Below the pieces are notes generated by a model. The model was not told the origin of the DNA and made no database searches. It was given only the letters and a program-made list of their open reading frames with translations. A stretch of DNA of 64,000 nucleotides. Source: Myxococcales bacterium (GTDB lineage Bacteria > Myxococcota_A > Polyangia > Polyangiales > Houyiibacteriaceae). The position numbers and the translations under genes are program-made. Of this stretch, positions 49,742 to 59,129 are shown in pieces (the stretch's first letter is position 1; every line of letters starts with the position of its first letter). The DNA is taken from positions 124,001 to 188,000 of the forward strand of contig JAOTVB010000002.1 in the NCBI GenBank assembly GCA_029863605.1. The letters are read 5' to 3'.

Positions 49742-50851
49742 TCACCGAGCTGATAGTGGCTCAAACGCCTTTTCCGAGGACCGATCATGAAGGATTGGAC
49801 TTTGGAGCCAGCCTCCGATACGGCGAGCAGCCTGCAAGGCTGCCCAGGCGCTGGCCTCCACCAATGCGCGGTCGCCTGGTGTCGTCCTTCGAAACGCTTC
49901 CACAGTACTTTGATCCACTCGGTACGAGGCAAGGGCCACGAGAAGCACGAAGCGACCCGCCGGCCGATGCGCTTCATCGAGTGACGCTACTGCATCGTCC
50001 ACCAATGGGGCGCTGATCTCGGGCTCTTCACCCTCCCATCCTGCAAGCCGGGCTAGAAGCAGTGCTCTCACGTGCTCTGGCAGGACGCGCTGTCCAGCCT
50101 CCTCTACGACGGCTGCGAAACGCGCCCACGCGCCAGCGATCGCGGGGTTGCTCTTTGCCCAACGGAGGTCGTTCGGTAGGGGAGCATCGGGAAGGAGATC
50201 CAAAGACGCGCCGGGCCCGCCTCCACGCAGAACCATGCGCTTTCCAAAGGTCGCGCCGAAGACCCAGCGCGCAGCGCCCCGGAAGCCGGAAGGAAGGGGC
50301 AGAAGATCGTCGCCCAGGAACACATGCACCATGCGATTGACGTAGTGGTAGGCGAGTGCCGTGCCGATGGCTTCTGTTGCATCTTCCACGGAGAAAGGCG
50401 GATTCGTGACAATCGGGTCGTTGGGTTGGCGGGTCGCGAGCGCCCAGCGCACGACCTCTCGAATGCGATCGTCAGCAATGGCTTCAGCCTGTCCATTCCG
50501 AATGCATGCGGCGACATCGTGTTGGGCCGCACCGTGGAGCAAGCCCGTATGCGCGTCGACACAATAGGGGCACCTGTTGATGTGCGATACCGATACAGAG
50601 ATGGCCTCTTTCACCGGACGCGAGAGTCGCCCCGGCACGATTTGGCTCTCGCGGGTCACGCTCCAAGCGCCCGCCAGGATTCGCGGGGCGGGTGAATGAA
50701 GGGTGAGTGGCGGTGCTAGTTGGAATTCGGCGCGTAGCTGCGCATAGACTTCGGCCACCAAACCTCGAGCCGCAGTCGGGGCAACCGGCGTGACGTGGTG
50801 CACTAGGCCCCTCATTTGGTTGAACAGACGATTTTCGACGGCCTGGAACAT
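49742..50851 (-). CDS. Carboxymuconolactone decarboxylase/AhpD-like protein
   Basis: PVKEAISVSVSHINRCPYCVDAHTGLLHGA (CxxCxxxH) with an additional C-terminal half. Confidence 0.82.
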   Translation of the reverse strand: MFQAVENRLFNQMRGLVHHVTPVAPTAARGLVAEVYAQLRAEFQLAPPLTLHSPAPRILAGAWSVTRESQIVPGRLSRPVKEAISVSVSHINRCPYCVDAHTGLLHGAAQHDVAACIRNGQAEAIADDRIREVVRWALATRQPNDPIVTNPPFSVEDATEAIGTALAYHYVNRMVHVFLGDDLLPLPSGFRGAARWVFGATFGKRMVLRGGGPGASLDLLPDAPLPNDLRWAKSNPAIAGAWARFAAVVEEAGQRVLPEHVRALLLARLAGWEGEEPEISAPLVDDAVASLDEAHRPAGRFVLLVALASYRVDQSTVEAFRRTTPGDRALVEASAWAALQAARRIGGWLQSPILHDRSSEKAFEPLSAR

Positions 50852-50975
50852 ACGGCCAAACCCTAAAGGAACTCAATGCTCAGATCTACCGGCTTAGAAG
50901 AAAGTAGCCGTCGGCCTTCTGCACCAGCTCAAGCAAAGCTACTAACGACCTGCATCAGCTGTTAGGATTTACCGC

Positions 50976-52166
50976 ATGAGATCGACAATCGGCATTCTGA
51001 CGGGCGGAGGCGATGTTCCCGGCCTCAATCCGGCGATCCGCGCTGTGACGTTTCGTGCATTACGTGGGGGGCACCGTGTCCTCGGGATTCGCCGTGGCTG
51101 GGGCGGCCTGGTGGAAATCGTGCCAAACAAGAACGCGGACAACGATGAGCATGTGCAGCTCCTGACCGAAGAGGTCGTTAATAAAGCCGCACGCACGGGC
51201 GGGACGTTCTTACACACCTCGAGAACGCGACCGAGTCACCTGCCGAAAGCGCTCGTGCCTCGCCATCTGCAGCACAAGTACAAAGACGACATCAATGACG
51301 TCACCCCGGAAGTTCTGGCCAATATCGACTTCCTCGGCATCGACTTTCTGATCCCCATCGGCGGCGACGACACCCTCAGCTATGGCGCCCACCTGCACGA
51401 GAAGGGTGTCCCCGTAGTAGCGATTCCGAAAACGATGGACAACGACGTTCCCGGGACGGATTACTGCATTGGATTCAGCACCTGCGTGACGCGCACGATC
51501 GAGCTGACTCACAAGCTACGGACCACTGCGGGCTCGCACGAGCGGTTTCTGGTGATCGAGGTCTTTGGCCGTTACGCGGGCTACACCGCGCTGCTCCCAA
51601 CGATGGCCGGCGCCGCGAATCGATGCGTCATTCCAGAGCACACGTTCAATATCGAGGCGCTCACCGACCTTCTCGTCCACGACCGCGACCGAAACCCAAG
51701 CAAGTACTCCGTCGTCTTGGTATCGGAAGGTGCTCAGATGAAGGGCGACGAGGCAATGTCCTTCGAATCGGAGGAAGCCGACCAGTTTGGTCATCGCAAG
51801 TTGGGCGGCATCGGAGACCGCGTGGCAAATGCGCTCAAAGAGCTGTCACCTAAATTCAACCAGGGCCGCCGGGTCAACGTCCTGAGCCAGCGACTCGGCT
51901 ACTTGGTTCGCTGTGGCGAGCCCGATGCCCTCGATTCGATCGTTCCCATGGCATTCGGCAATCTAGCGCTGGATCTCATCGATGCGGGCACAACAGGTCG
52001 GCTGGTCGCCGTTCACGACGGCCATTACGACAGCGTTCCCATCGATACCGTCGTCAGAGCCAAGAAGGCGGTCGACGTCGAGAAGTATTACAACACCGAC
52101 CGTCTCCGGCCGAAGTACAAAGCTTTTGGGGGCCTGCCGCTCTTCATCATGACCGGCGACATCTAG
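50976..52166 (+). CDS. 6-phosphofructokinase, PPi-type active-site signature
   Basis: GILTGGGDVPGLNPAIRAV, PIGGDDTLSYGAHLHEKGVPVVAIPKTMDNDVPGTDYCIGF. Confidence 0.92.
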   Translation: MRSTIGILTGGGDVPGLNPAIRAVTFRALRGGHRVLGIRRGWGGLVEIVPNKNADNDEHVQLLTEEVVNKAARTGGTFLHTSRTRPSHLPKALVPRHLQHKYKDDINDVTPEVLANIDFLGIDFLIPIGGDDTLSYGAHLHEKGVPVVAIPKTMDNDVPGTDYCIGFSTCVTRTIELTHKLRTTAGSHERFLVIEVFGRYAGYTALLPTMAGAANRCVIPEHTFNIEALTDLLVHDRDRNPSKYSVVLVSEGAQMKGDEAMSFESEEADQFGHRKLGGIGDRVANALKELSPKFNQGRRVNVLSQRLGYLVRCGEPDALDSIVPMAFGNLALDLIDAGTTGRLVAVHDGHYDSVPIDTVVRAKKAVDVEKYYNTDRLRPKYKAFGGLPLFIMTGDI

Positions 52167-52205
52167 CTCCGCGGCGGGTCGAACGGCTTCCCCAATGGTA
52201 CGCGG

Positions 52206-53465
52206 CTACCGATCGACAACCGCTGCCGCGATCGAATCCGACCACACGTTCACCGTCGTTCGGCACATGTCGAGGATCCGGTCCACCGCCAGAATCAATG
52301 CGACGGCGCTCGTCGGTAGCCCTACTGCGTTCAGGACCACGACCATCATCACCATGCCGGCATGCGGGATCCCTGCCGCGCCGATGCTCGCCAAGAGAGC
52401 GGTCAGCGCGACGATCATCTGTTGGGTCATGCTCAAATCGATGCCGTAGACCTGCGCGATGAAGAGCACTGCCACTGCTTCATAGAGCGCGGTGCCATCC
52501 ATATTGATCGTAGCGCCTAGAGGAAGGACGAAAGAGGCCACCTCTGGCTTGACGCCTGCGTCCTCCACGTTTTGCATCGTCAGGGGTAGGGTGCCGTTGC
52601 TCGACGCGGTGCTGAACGCGGTCACCAGGGCGGTGGTGAGCTTGCGCGCATAGGCGACCGGCCGCCGACCCGTCATCACTCTCAAGATCGCAGGGAGTGT
52701 CACCGACGCGTGAATCCCGAGCGCGATGAACACCGTCAGCACGTACCAACCCAACACGCGGAACGCTGCAGGCCCCTTGCCGGCTGCCGCGAAGAGCGTG
52801 AAGCCAAACACGCCGATGGGCGCGAACTTCACCACGAAGAGCGTCATTTGCATCATCACGTCGAACAGACCCGAAAAAAAACGTCGAACTACGCTTGCGT
52901 CTTTCGATTCGTGCGCGTGCTCACTCAATGCGATGAACACCCCGAGCAAGAGCGAGAACGAAATGATCGGAAGCATGTCGCCCTTGGCAGCTGCCGCGAG
53001 TGGGTTCGTTGGGATGAGCGCCTGGAGCTGCTGCCATAGGACGAGCCCGATTCCATCCGGTGCCTCGGCTAGCAGGGGCTTTGCCACTTCGGCCCGCTCT
53101 TCGAGAAGCGCGAGCTCTGCGCCAGCTCCGGGGCGAATGATGTTCACCAGGACGATACCGGTCACGATCGCCGCAAAGCTCGTGGTTAAATAGAATGCGA
53201 TCGCCCGGCCACCGATCGAGCCCAGTGTCCGGAGATCGCCCATGCCAGTCACGCCGGTGATCAACGACGAGACGATAAGCGGCACCACCAACATCTGCAG
53301 GAGCCGCAGGAATAGGTCACCTATACCTTTGCCGATGGCGGCCACCTTGCCGACGTTTTCGGTATCGACCATGCCGTACTCGCCTGCCCAGTTGAGCCCA
53401 AGGCCCAATGCGGCGCCCAGAACCATCGCGATGAGTATCCAATGGTGGAGTTGCAGTCGTTTCAC
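52206..53465 (-). CDS. Dicarboxylate/amino acid:cation symporter (DAACS family)
   Basis: LIVSSLITGVTGMGDLRTLGSIGGRAI, TAFSTASSNGTLPLTMQNVE, VLPLGATINMDGTALYEAVAVLFIAQVYG. Confidence 0.95.
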   Translation of the reverse strand: MKRLQLHHWILIAMVLGAALGLGLNWAGEYGMVDTENVGKVAAIGKGIGDLFLRLLQMLVVPLIVSSLITGVTGMGDLRTLGSIGGRAIAFYLTTSFAAIVTGIVLVNIIRPGAGAELALLEERAEVAKPLLAEAPDGIGLVLWQQLQALIPTNPLAAAAKGDMLPIISFSLLLGVFIALSEHAHESKDASVVRRFFSGLFDVMMQMTLFVVKFAPIGVFGFTLFAAAGKGPAAFRVLGWYVLTVFIALGIHASVTLPAILRVMTGRRPVAYARKLTTALVTAFSTASSNGTLPLTMQNVEDAGVKPEVASFVLPLGATINMDGTALYEAVAVLFIAQVYGIDLSMTQQMIVALTALLASIGAAGIPHAGMVMMVVVLNAVGLPTSAVALILAVDRILDMCRTTVNVWSDSIAAAVVDR

Positions 53466-53510
53466 GGGCGCGCATTATGCGGACGCCGCTCTTCGATGTA
53501 AAACCAAGCC

Positions 53511-54671
53511 ATGACCGACGACAATCCAGACCAAACACCGCTTGAAGACCTGCGGGCGGCCCTCGATACGGTCGATCACGAGCTACTCGACCTGCTCGTG
53601 CGTCGGATGGGTATCGTTGCGGATATCGCGGTGAGGAAACGCGAGCAGCGCGTACGAATTCGCGATCTCGCGCGTGAGCGTCGGGTCCTCGACGATCGCT
53701 GCGCCCGGGCCCAAGAGCTCGGTCTGCCTCCCGACAGCATCGAGTTGGTGTGGCGTCAATTGATGTTGATGAGCCGCGAGCGACAAGCTGCGTTGCGTGT
53801 CGAGGTGCCACCGGATGTCGAGCCCCAGCGAATCGCGATCGTCGGTGGCGAAGGCGGCATGGGGCAGTCGCTGAGCACTTTGTTCTCCGATCTCGGTCAC
53901 GAGGTGTTGATCGCAGACCTCGACACGGAGCTCACGCCAGTCGCGGCGTCACGAGCGGCAGATGTCGTGATCGTCAGCGTTCCAATTCGCGAGACCCGTG
54001 TCGTGATCGAGCAAGTCGGGCCCCATGTACGCCCGGACGCTCTCTTGATGGACGTCACTTCGATCAAGGTAGACCCAATGGCGGCGATGTTGTCTGCCAC
54101 AGAGGCAAGTGTGCTCGGCACCCATCCCATGTTCGGCCCTGGGGTCAACACGTACCAAGGGCAGCGCGTCGTGATCTGCCCGGGTCGCGGAGACACCTGG
54201 CTCGAGTGGGCGCGGCAGATGTTCAGCGCGCGTGGTCTGGTGATCACCGAGACGACTCCCGAGGAGCACGACGCCATGATGGCGATCGTCCAAGTGCTTC
54301 ACCACTTCAAGACGCAGGTGCTCGGGCTCGCGCTGAGTCGTCTGGGCGTTCCTCTCGAAGACAGCCTTCGGTTCACCTCACCGGCGTACTTGCTCGAGAC
54401 CTACGTGACCGGCCGCCATTTCGCGCAGTCGCCGGAGCTATACGGCCCCATCGAGATGCTGAATCCTGACTCGAAACGGGTCGTCGCGGCGTTTCAGAGT
54501 GCGGCGGCAGCCCTCGCGAACATTCTCGCGGCCGGTGACCAAGCGGCTTTCGACGGTGTCTTCGCGGAGGTGCGTGCGTTCTTTGGAGACTTCACCGACG
54601 AGGCACTCGAGCAAAGCCGCTTCCTGATCGATCGGCTGGTCGAGCTCAGCGCCGGGCGTTCGTCGACTTAG
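53511..54671 (+). CDS. tyrA: Bifunctional chorismate mutase/prephenate dehydrogenase
   Basis: N-terminal AroQ-like LRAALDTVDHELLDLLVRRMGIVADIAVRKRE; IAIVGGEGGMGQSLSTLFSDLGHEV; THPMFGPGVNTYQGQRVVICPGR. Confidence 0.93.
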   Translation: MTDDNPDQTPLEDLRAALDTVDHELLDLLVRRMGIVADIAVRKREQRVRIRDLARERRVLDDRCARAQELGLPPDSIELVWRQLMLMSRERQAALRVEVPPDVEPQRIAIVGGEGGMGQSLSTLFSDLGHEVLIADLDTELTPVAASRAADVVIVSVPIRETRVVIEQVGPHVRPDALLMDVTSIKVDPMAAMLSATEASVLGTHPMFGPGVNTYQGQRVVICPGRGDTWLEWARQMFSARGLVITETTPEEHDAMMAIVQVLHHFKTQVLGLALSRLGVPLEDSLRFTSPAYLLETYVTGRHFAQSPELYGPIEMLNPDSKRVVAAFQSAAAALANILAAGDQAAFDGVFAEVRAFFGDFTDEALEQSRFLIDRLVELSAGRSST

Positions 54672-54727
54672 CGGGTCGATTGACGCTCGGCGCTGCATCT
54701 GCGATGTCGTGTTTCGAGGACGCGACC

Positions 54728-55534
54728 ATGGTGAAAGTTGCGATACACGGAGCGGCGGGGCGCATGGGGCAAAGCATCGCAGCGGTCATCGAGGCCGACG
54801 CAAATGCCGAGCTGGTAGCTGCCATGGATCATCCGCAGAGTACGCTCATCGGACAGGACATCGCTGCGCTGGCGGGGGCTCAGCCGCGAGGCGTACAAAT
54901 CACCGCTGACGTCGAAGAGTTCTTGGCCAACGTTGAGGTGGTCATCGACTTCAGTACCGCATCCGCGACCGAAAAGCTTCTTCCTATGTGCGCCGGCCAG
55001 CAAATCCCGATGGTCATCGGCACGACGGGCTTGGACGGGTCGACGCGTGCTGGCCTCGAGCGAGCCGCCGAGATGCTGCCAATCGTGTTTGCGCCGAACT
55101 ACAGCCAGGGGGTCAATGCTTTGTACTTTCTCGCAGCGCGAGCGACGGAGCTCATGGGCGCCGGGTTCGATGCCGAGATCGTCGAAATGCACCACCGCCA
55201 CAAGGTTGATTCCCCGAGTGGGACGGCGGTGCGACTCGCCGAAGTGGTGAGCTCCGCGAAGAATCTCGACACCGAACGTGTGGTGACCCACGGCCGGAGC
55301 GGTCATGTTGGCGCTCGTCCTAGCGATGAAGTCGGCGTGATGGCGCTCCGAGGCGGGGACATGGTCGGTGAGCATACACTCTACCTAATCGGTGAAGGCG
55401 AGCGGCTCGCGCTGACACACCAGGCAACCGACCGCTCGATCTTCGCGCGAGGGGCAGTGCGCGCCGCTCATTGGATCATCAGCCGTCCGGCCGGTCTCTA
55501 CGACATGACAGACGTCATGGGAATCCCTCGATAG
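54728..55534 (+). CDS. dapB: 4-hydroxy-tetrahydrodipicolinate reductase
   Basis: MVKVAIHGAAGRMGQSIAAVIEADANAELVAAMD, VVIDFSTASATEKLL, VIGTTGLDG, IVEMHHRHKVDSPSGTA. Confidence 0.96.
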   Translation: MVKVAIHGAAGRMGQSIAAVIEADANAELVAAMDHPQSTLIGQDIAALAGAQPRGVQITADVEEFLANVEVVIDFSTASATEKLLPMCAGQQIPMVIGTTGLDGSTRAGLERAAEMLPIVFAPNYSQGVNALYFLAARATELMGAGFDAEIVEMHHRHKVDSPSGTAVRLAEVVSSAKNLDTERVVTHGRSGHVGARPSDEVGVMALRGGDMVGEHTLYLIGEGERLALTHQATDRSIFARGAVRAAHWIISRPAGLYDMTDVMGIPR

Positions 55535-55612
55535 CCTCCGTGGCGAGGAACTCGCTCTACGGGGCAACCACGGAGCGACTCCGAGCGTTTTCTGGTACGG
55601 TAGGGGTGCCCT

Positions 55613-56191
55613 ATGGATTGTCCCCAATGTGGAGCCGAGGTTCCGTCCGACAATACGTTCTGCGGGAAGTGTGGCTACGCAATGCGCGATCACGGTCCGC
55701 AGCGCACTGATCAGTCACGCATTCGTGTTCACGAAGAGCCGGCACCGACGAACGAAAGAGACCGCGATACGCGTCCATCGTCACCGCGAATTCGAAAACA
55801 CACCGTGCTTGGGATGCCGCCTGCGACTTTACGGCCGAGCGAGCCACCGGCCTCCGAACCCCCGCCTCCGCCTCCTGCTTCGCTCGCGTCGGCCCGCTCC
55901 GCCCGAAGAACGTCGCAAAAGACCATGCTCGGCATGCCCCGTCTCGAGTCTCCCGAACCGAGCGGCACCGAGCCGGAGCCGGAGCCCATGATGCCAAGCG
56001 TGGCGGTCCAGGGGCCTCCGCCCGTTCCGCCGCAGGATCGCCCGAGCAATCGCTCCCGGGCGCGCGTCCGGTACGACAGCTCGCTCGAGCCGCCCCCGGT
56101 TACCATACGGAGGCGTCGCGCCTTTGGAGGCGTGGCGGTCCTCGTTGCGTTGGCGGCAGCCTGGCTTATCTATCGTTTTCTGAATGGATAG
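55613..56191 (+). CDS. Zinc-ribbon protein with disordered linker and C-terminal TM helix
   Basis: MDCPQCGAEVPSDNTFCGKCGYAM; two KxTVLGMP/QKTMLGMP motifs; C-terminal AVLVALAAAWLIYRFLNG. Confidence 0.75.
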   Translation: MDCPQCGAEVPSDNTFCGKCGYAMRDHGPQRTDQSRIRVHEEPAPTNERDRDTRPSSPRIRKHTVLGMPPATLRPSEPPASEPPPPPPASLASARSARRTSQKTMLGMPRLESPEPSGTEPEPEPMMPSVAVQGPPPVPPQDRPSNRSRARVRYDSSLEPPPVTIRRRRAFGGVAVLVALAAAWLIYRFLNG

Positions 56192-58085
56192 TATCGCGCC
56201 AGACGGCCACGTCGTGTGTAGTGCTTGTGGGGGGAGCAATCCTCTGGAGTCGAGGTACTGCGGCAAGTGCGGCGGAGCGCTCGACCGTGGGCTGCCAAAG
56301 CCGGGGGATGTCATCGCCGGCCGGTACCGGGTGGTCGCCCCGATCGGCCGTGGCGCGATGGGCATGGTCTATCGGGCAGAGCACGTCCAGATCAGCAAGG
56401 TCGTGGCGATCAAGCTTCTACACCGAGAGCTCCAAGAAAATCCCGAGAACGTCTCTCGATTTCATCTCGAAGCAGAGTCTGCATCGCGGCTCAACCACCC
56501 AAACACGGTGCACGTGTTCGACTTCGGCAGAACCGAGTCCGGGGCGCTCTACATCGTGATGGAATATGTGGACGGAGCCGACTTGGGCAAGCTCATCGGC
56601 AAAGAGGGCCCGATTCCGTTCGGCCGCGTGGCCTATCTTTGCGCGCAAGTCGCGGGCTCGGTTGCCGATGCGCACGAGGAAGGCATCATCCACCGCGACC
56701 TGAAGCCCGAAAACATCGTCGTCACAGAAGGACGCGATGGGGAGATGGCAAAGGTCCTCGACTTTGGGTTGGCCAAGCTCTTCGAAGGGACCGCCGAGAC
56801 GCAGGTGACGAGCAGCGGGACGATCGTCGGCACCCCGTACTACATGTCTCCGGAGCAGATTCAAGGTCACGAGCTCGATGGGCGAAGTGATGTGTACGCG
56901 ATGGGTGCGATCATGTACGAGTGCGTCGTCGGTAAGCCCCCGTTCGAGGCGGCGAACCCCGTCGGCGTCCTCTCGCAGCACCTCTCGCAGCAGCCCTTGC
57001 TCCCTTCATTGCGATCGCCACTCTCGGTACCGACTGAGGCCGACGACATCATCATGCGATGTCTCGAAAAGGATCTCGAACGTCGTTACGAATCGGCCGA
57101 GGCCCTCCGCCGCGCGCTGATCGGATATCTTTCGACGGTCGGTGACGAAGATTGGCGGACGAGCCGCCTCGGGATGCGGGCGACGGGCAGCGGCACGCGC
57201 CGCGTGGATTCTCTGTTCGAGGCCAAGCAAAGGGGCTGGTGGGTGTTCGCGTTGCTTTCGATCCTGCTCCTCGGGATCGGGGGGTGGCACTACCTCACAC
57301 GAGGCCCGTCCGAGCACGAGCCCAACCACACGGAGGAGAACGCCAACCGGTTGCCCGAGAGGACTGAAATGGGGGCGTATCTCGGGCAGCGCCTCGACGA
57401 GAACAGCGGTGATGTGGACCTGTTCGCGATCGAGCACACCGGAGCCGAAGCTCGCGCTGCCATCGTGGAGGTAAGCGCGATTCCCAACATGAACTTGACG
57501 CTCGAGATTCTGAAGGCGGGCCAGCAAGAGCCCGAACTGTTCACGGATACAGAGGGTCTTGGCGAAGGTGAGCGGCTCCCCAACGTCCCGCTCGAGCCGG
57601 GCACATACTTCATCCGGGTTCGGGAGAAGGTTAGCGGTCAACGGCTTCCGACCGAGAACGTCTCCGATGAATATTACGTTCGCTGGGAGCTTCGTGACAA
57701 AGACCCCGACTTCGAAAGGGAACCCAACGACTCGCTCGAGCTGGCGGAGCCGCTGCCGTTCAGGGACGACCGTCGCGCATGGATCGGATGGCCCGGCGAT
57801 GTGGACACGTTCTGCTTGAGCGAGGATGCAGACGCGGTCGTCGCGCAGGTGAGCGCGCTTGCGGGTGTGGACTTGGTGCTCCGGATCGTCGATCGACGTA
57901 CGGACCGAAGTGGTAAGCACGACTCCAATGGGGTGGGGCGCGGTGAGACGACCAAGACATGGCGTAACGCCAAGGCCGGCATGCTGTGTGTCGAAGTGTC
58001 AGCCCATCCGCAAGATGACCGAGGCGCCGCCGCGCAGCCCGACGAGACCTATGGTGTCCGCTTCATCAAGGCGCCCGGACGCTAG
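56184..58085 (+). CDS. Serine/threonine protein kinase with N-terminal zinc ribbon, one TM and PPC-like extracytoplasmic repeats
   Basis: CSACGGSNPLESRYCGKCGGAL; IGRGAMGMVYRAEH, HRDLKPENIVV, DFGLAKL, TPYYMSPEQIQG; after TM, EPNHTEENANRL...DVDLFAIEH and EPNDSLELAEPL...DVDTFCLS. Confidence 0.93.
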   Translation: MDSIAPDGHVVCSACGGSNPLESRYCGKCGGALDRGLPKPGDVIAGRYRVVAPIGRGAMGMVYRAEHVQISKVVAIKLLHRELQENPENVSRFHLEAESASRLNHPNTVHVFDFGRTESGALYIVMEYVDGADLGKLIGKEGPIPFGRVAYLCAQVAGSVADAHEEGIIHRDLKPENIVVTEGRDGEMAKVLDFGLAKLFEGTAETQVTSSGTIVGTPYYMSPEQIQGHELDGRSDVYAMGAIMYECVVGKPPFEAANPVGVLSQHLSQQPLLPSLRSPLSVPTEADDIIMRCLEKDLERRYESAEALRRALIGYLSTVGDEDWRTSRLGMRATGSGTRRVDSLFEAKQRGWWVFALLSILLLGIGGWHYLTRGPSEHEPNHTEENANRLPERTEMGAYLGQRLDENSGDVDLFAIEHTGAEARAAIVEVSAIPNMNLTLEILKAGQQEPELFTDTEGLGEGERLPNVPLEPGTYFIRVREKVSGQRLPTENVSDEYYVRWELRDKDPDFEREPNDSLELAEPLPFRDDRRAWIGWPGDVDTFCLSEDADAVVAQVSALAGVDLVLRIVDRRTDRSGKHDSNGVGRGETTKTWRNAKAGMLCVEVSAHPQDDRGAAAQPDETYGVRFIKAPGR

Positions 58086-59129
58086 ATGCGCATCGAGGAC
58101 CTCGACTACGATTTGCCCGGAGAGCTCATCGCGCAGGAACCGCTTCCGGAGCGTGATGCGTCGAAACTGATGGTCCTCGACGTCGGATTTGACGCGATCG
58201 ATCATCGCCTCTTCACGGAACTTCCCACGTTGCTCGCGCCGAGCCTGTTCATTTTCAACGACACCCGTGTGTTTCCTGCTCGACTCAAAGGCCGTAAAGA
58301 GACCGGCGGTAAAGTCGAGCTTCTGTTGCTGCGCAAGACCGAGGAACGCGGCGATAGCTGGCTTGCCATGGGTCGTGCGTCCAAGGCGCTGCGACCCGAC
58401 ATGAAGCTGGTGCTTTGTGATGGACTGCTACGCGGGAAGGTGCTCCAGGTGCTCGGTGATGGGCAGCTCGAGATCGAGCTCGAGGCGGCAGGAGATGTCG
58501 ACGAGGTAATCGAAAAAGTCGGCGAGGTGCCTCTGCCTCCCTACATCCGAAGACCGGCCGAAGAGACCGACAGGGCGCGCTATCAGACCGTTTATGCGTG
58601 CCGGGTCGGCGCGGTAGCCGCGCCGACCGCTGGGCTTCACTTCACGAAGCGCTTATTAACCGCGCTCGAGGAAGCGGGCCACCAAACGGCCTACGTGACA
58701 CTCCACGTCGGGCCGGGCACGTTTCGTCCCGTCCACCTCGATCGATTGGATGATCATCGCATGGATGAAGAGTGCTACGAAGTGCCGCAGCCCACGGTCG
58801 ACGCGATCGTGCGGGCGCGGGCGGAGCGCCGCCCCGTGGTCGCAGTAGGGACGACGGTGGTTCGAACGCTCGAGTCTGCGATCGATGTGGCCGGCATTCC
58901 GAGAGCTGGCATCGGTCAGACGCGGCTGTTCATCAAGCCGCCACATCGTTTTCGTGTGGTGGATCACCTCGTCACCAATTTCCACCTCCCTCGTTCCACC
59001 CTGCTGGCGTTGGTGATGGCGTTTGCCGGTGTGAAGCTCACGCGGCGTGCGTATCTAGAGGGGATCGATCGCAAGTATCGGTTCTATAGCTATGGTGACG
59101 CCATGCTGATCCGCGGGACGCGCGCGTGA
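58086..59129 (+). CDS. queA: S-adenosylmethionine:tRNA ribosyltransferase-isomerase
   Basis: MRIEDLDYDLPGELIAQEPLPERDASKLMVLD, FNDTRVFPARL, AAPTAGLHFT, HVGPGTFRPV. Confidence 0.97.
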   Translation: MRIEDLDYDLPGELIAQEPLPERDASKLMVLDVGFDAIDHRLFTELPTLLAPSLFIFNDTRVFPARLKGRKETGGKVELLLLRKTEERGDSWLAMGRASKALRPDMKLVLCDGLLRGKVLQVLGDGQLEIELEAAGDVDEVIEKVGEVPLPPYIRRPAEETDRARYQTVYACRVGAVAAPTAGLHFTKRLLTALEEAGHQTAYVTLHVGPGTFRPVHLDRLDDHRMDEECYEVPQPTVDAIVRARAERRPVVAVGTTVVRTLESAIDVAGIPRAGIGQTRLFIKPPHRFRVVDHLVTNFHLPRSTLLALVMAFAGVKLTRRAYLEGIDRKYRFYSYGDAMLIRGTRA

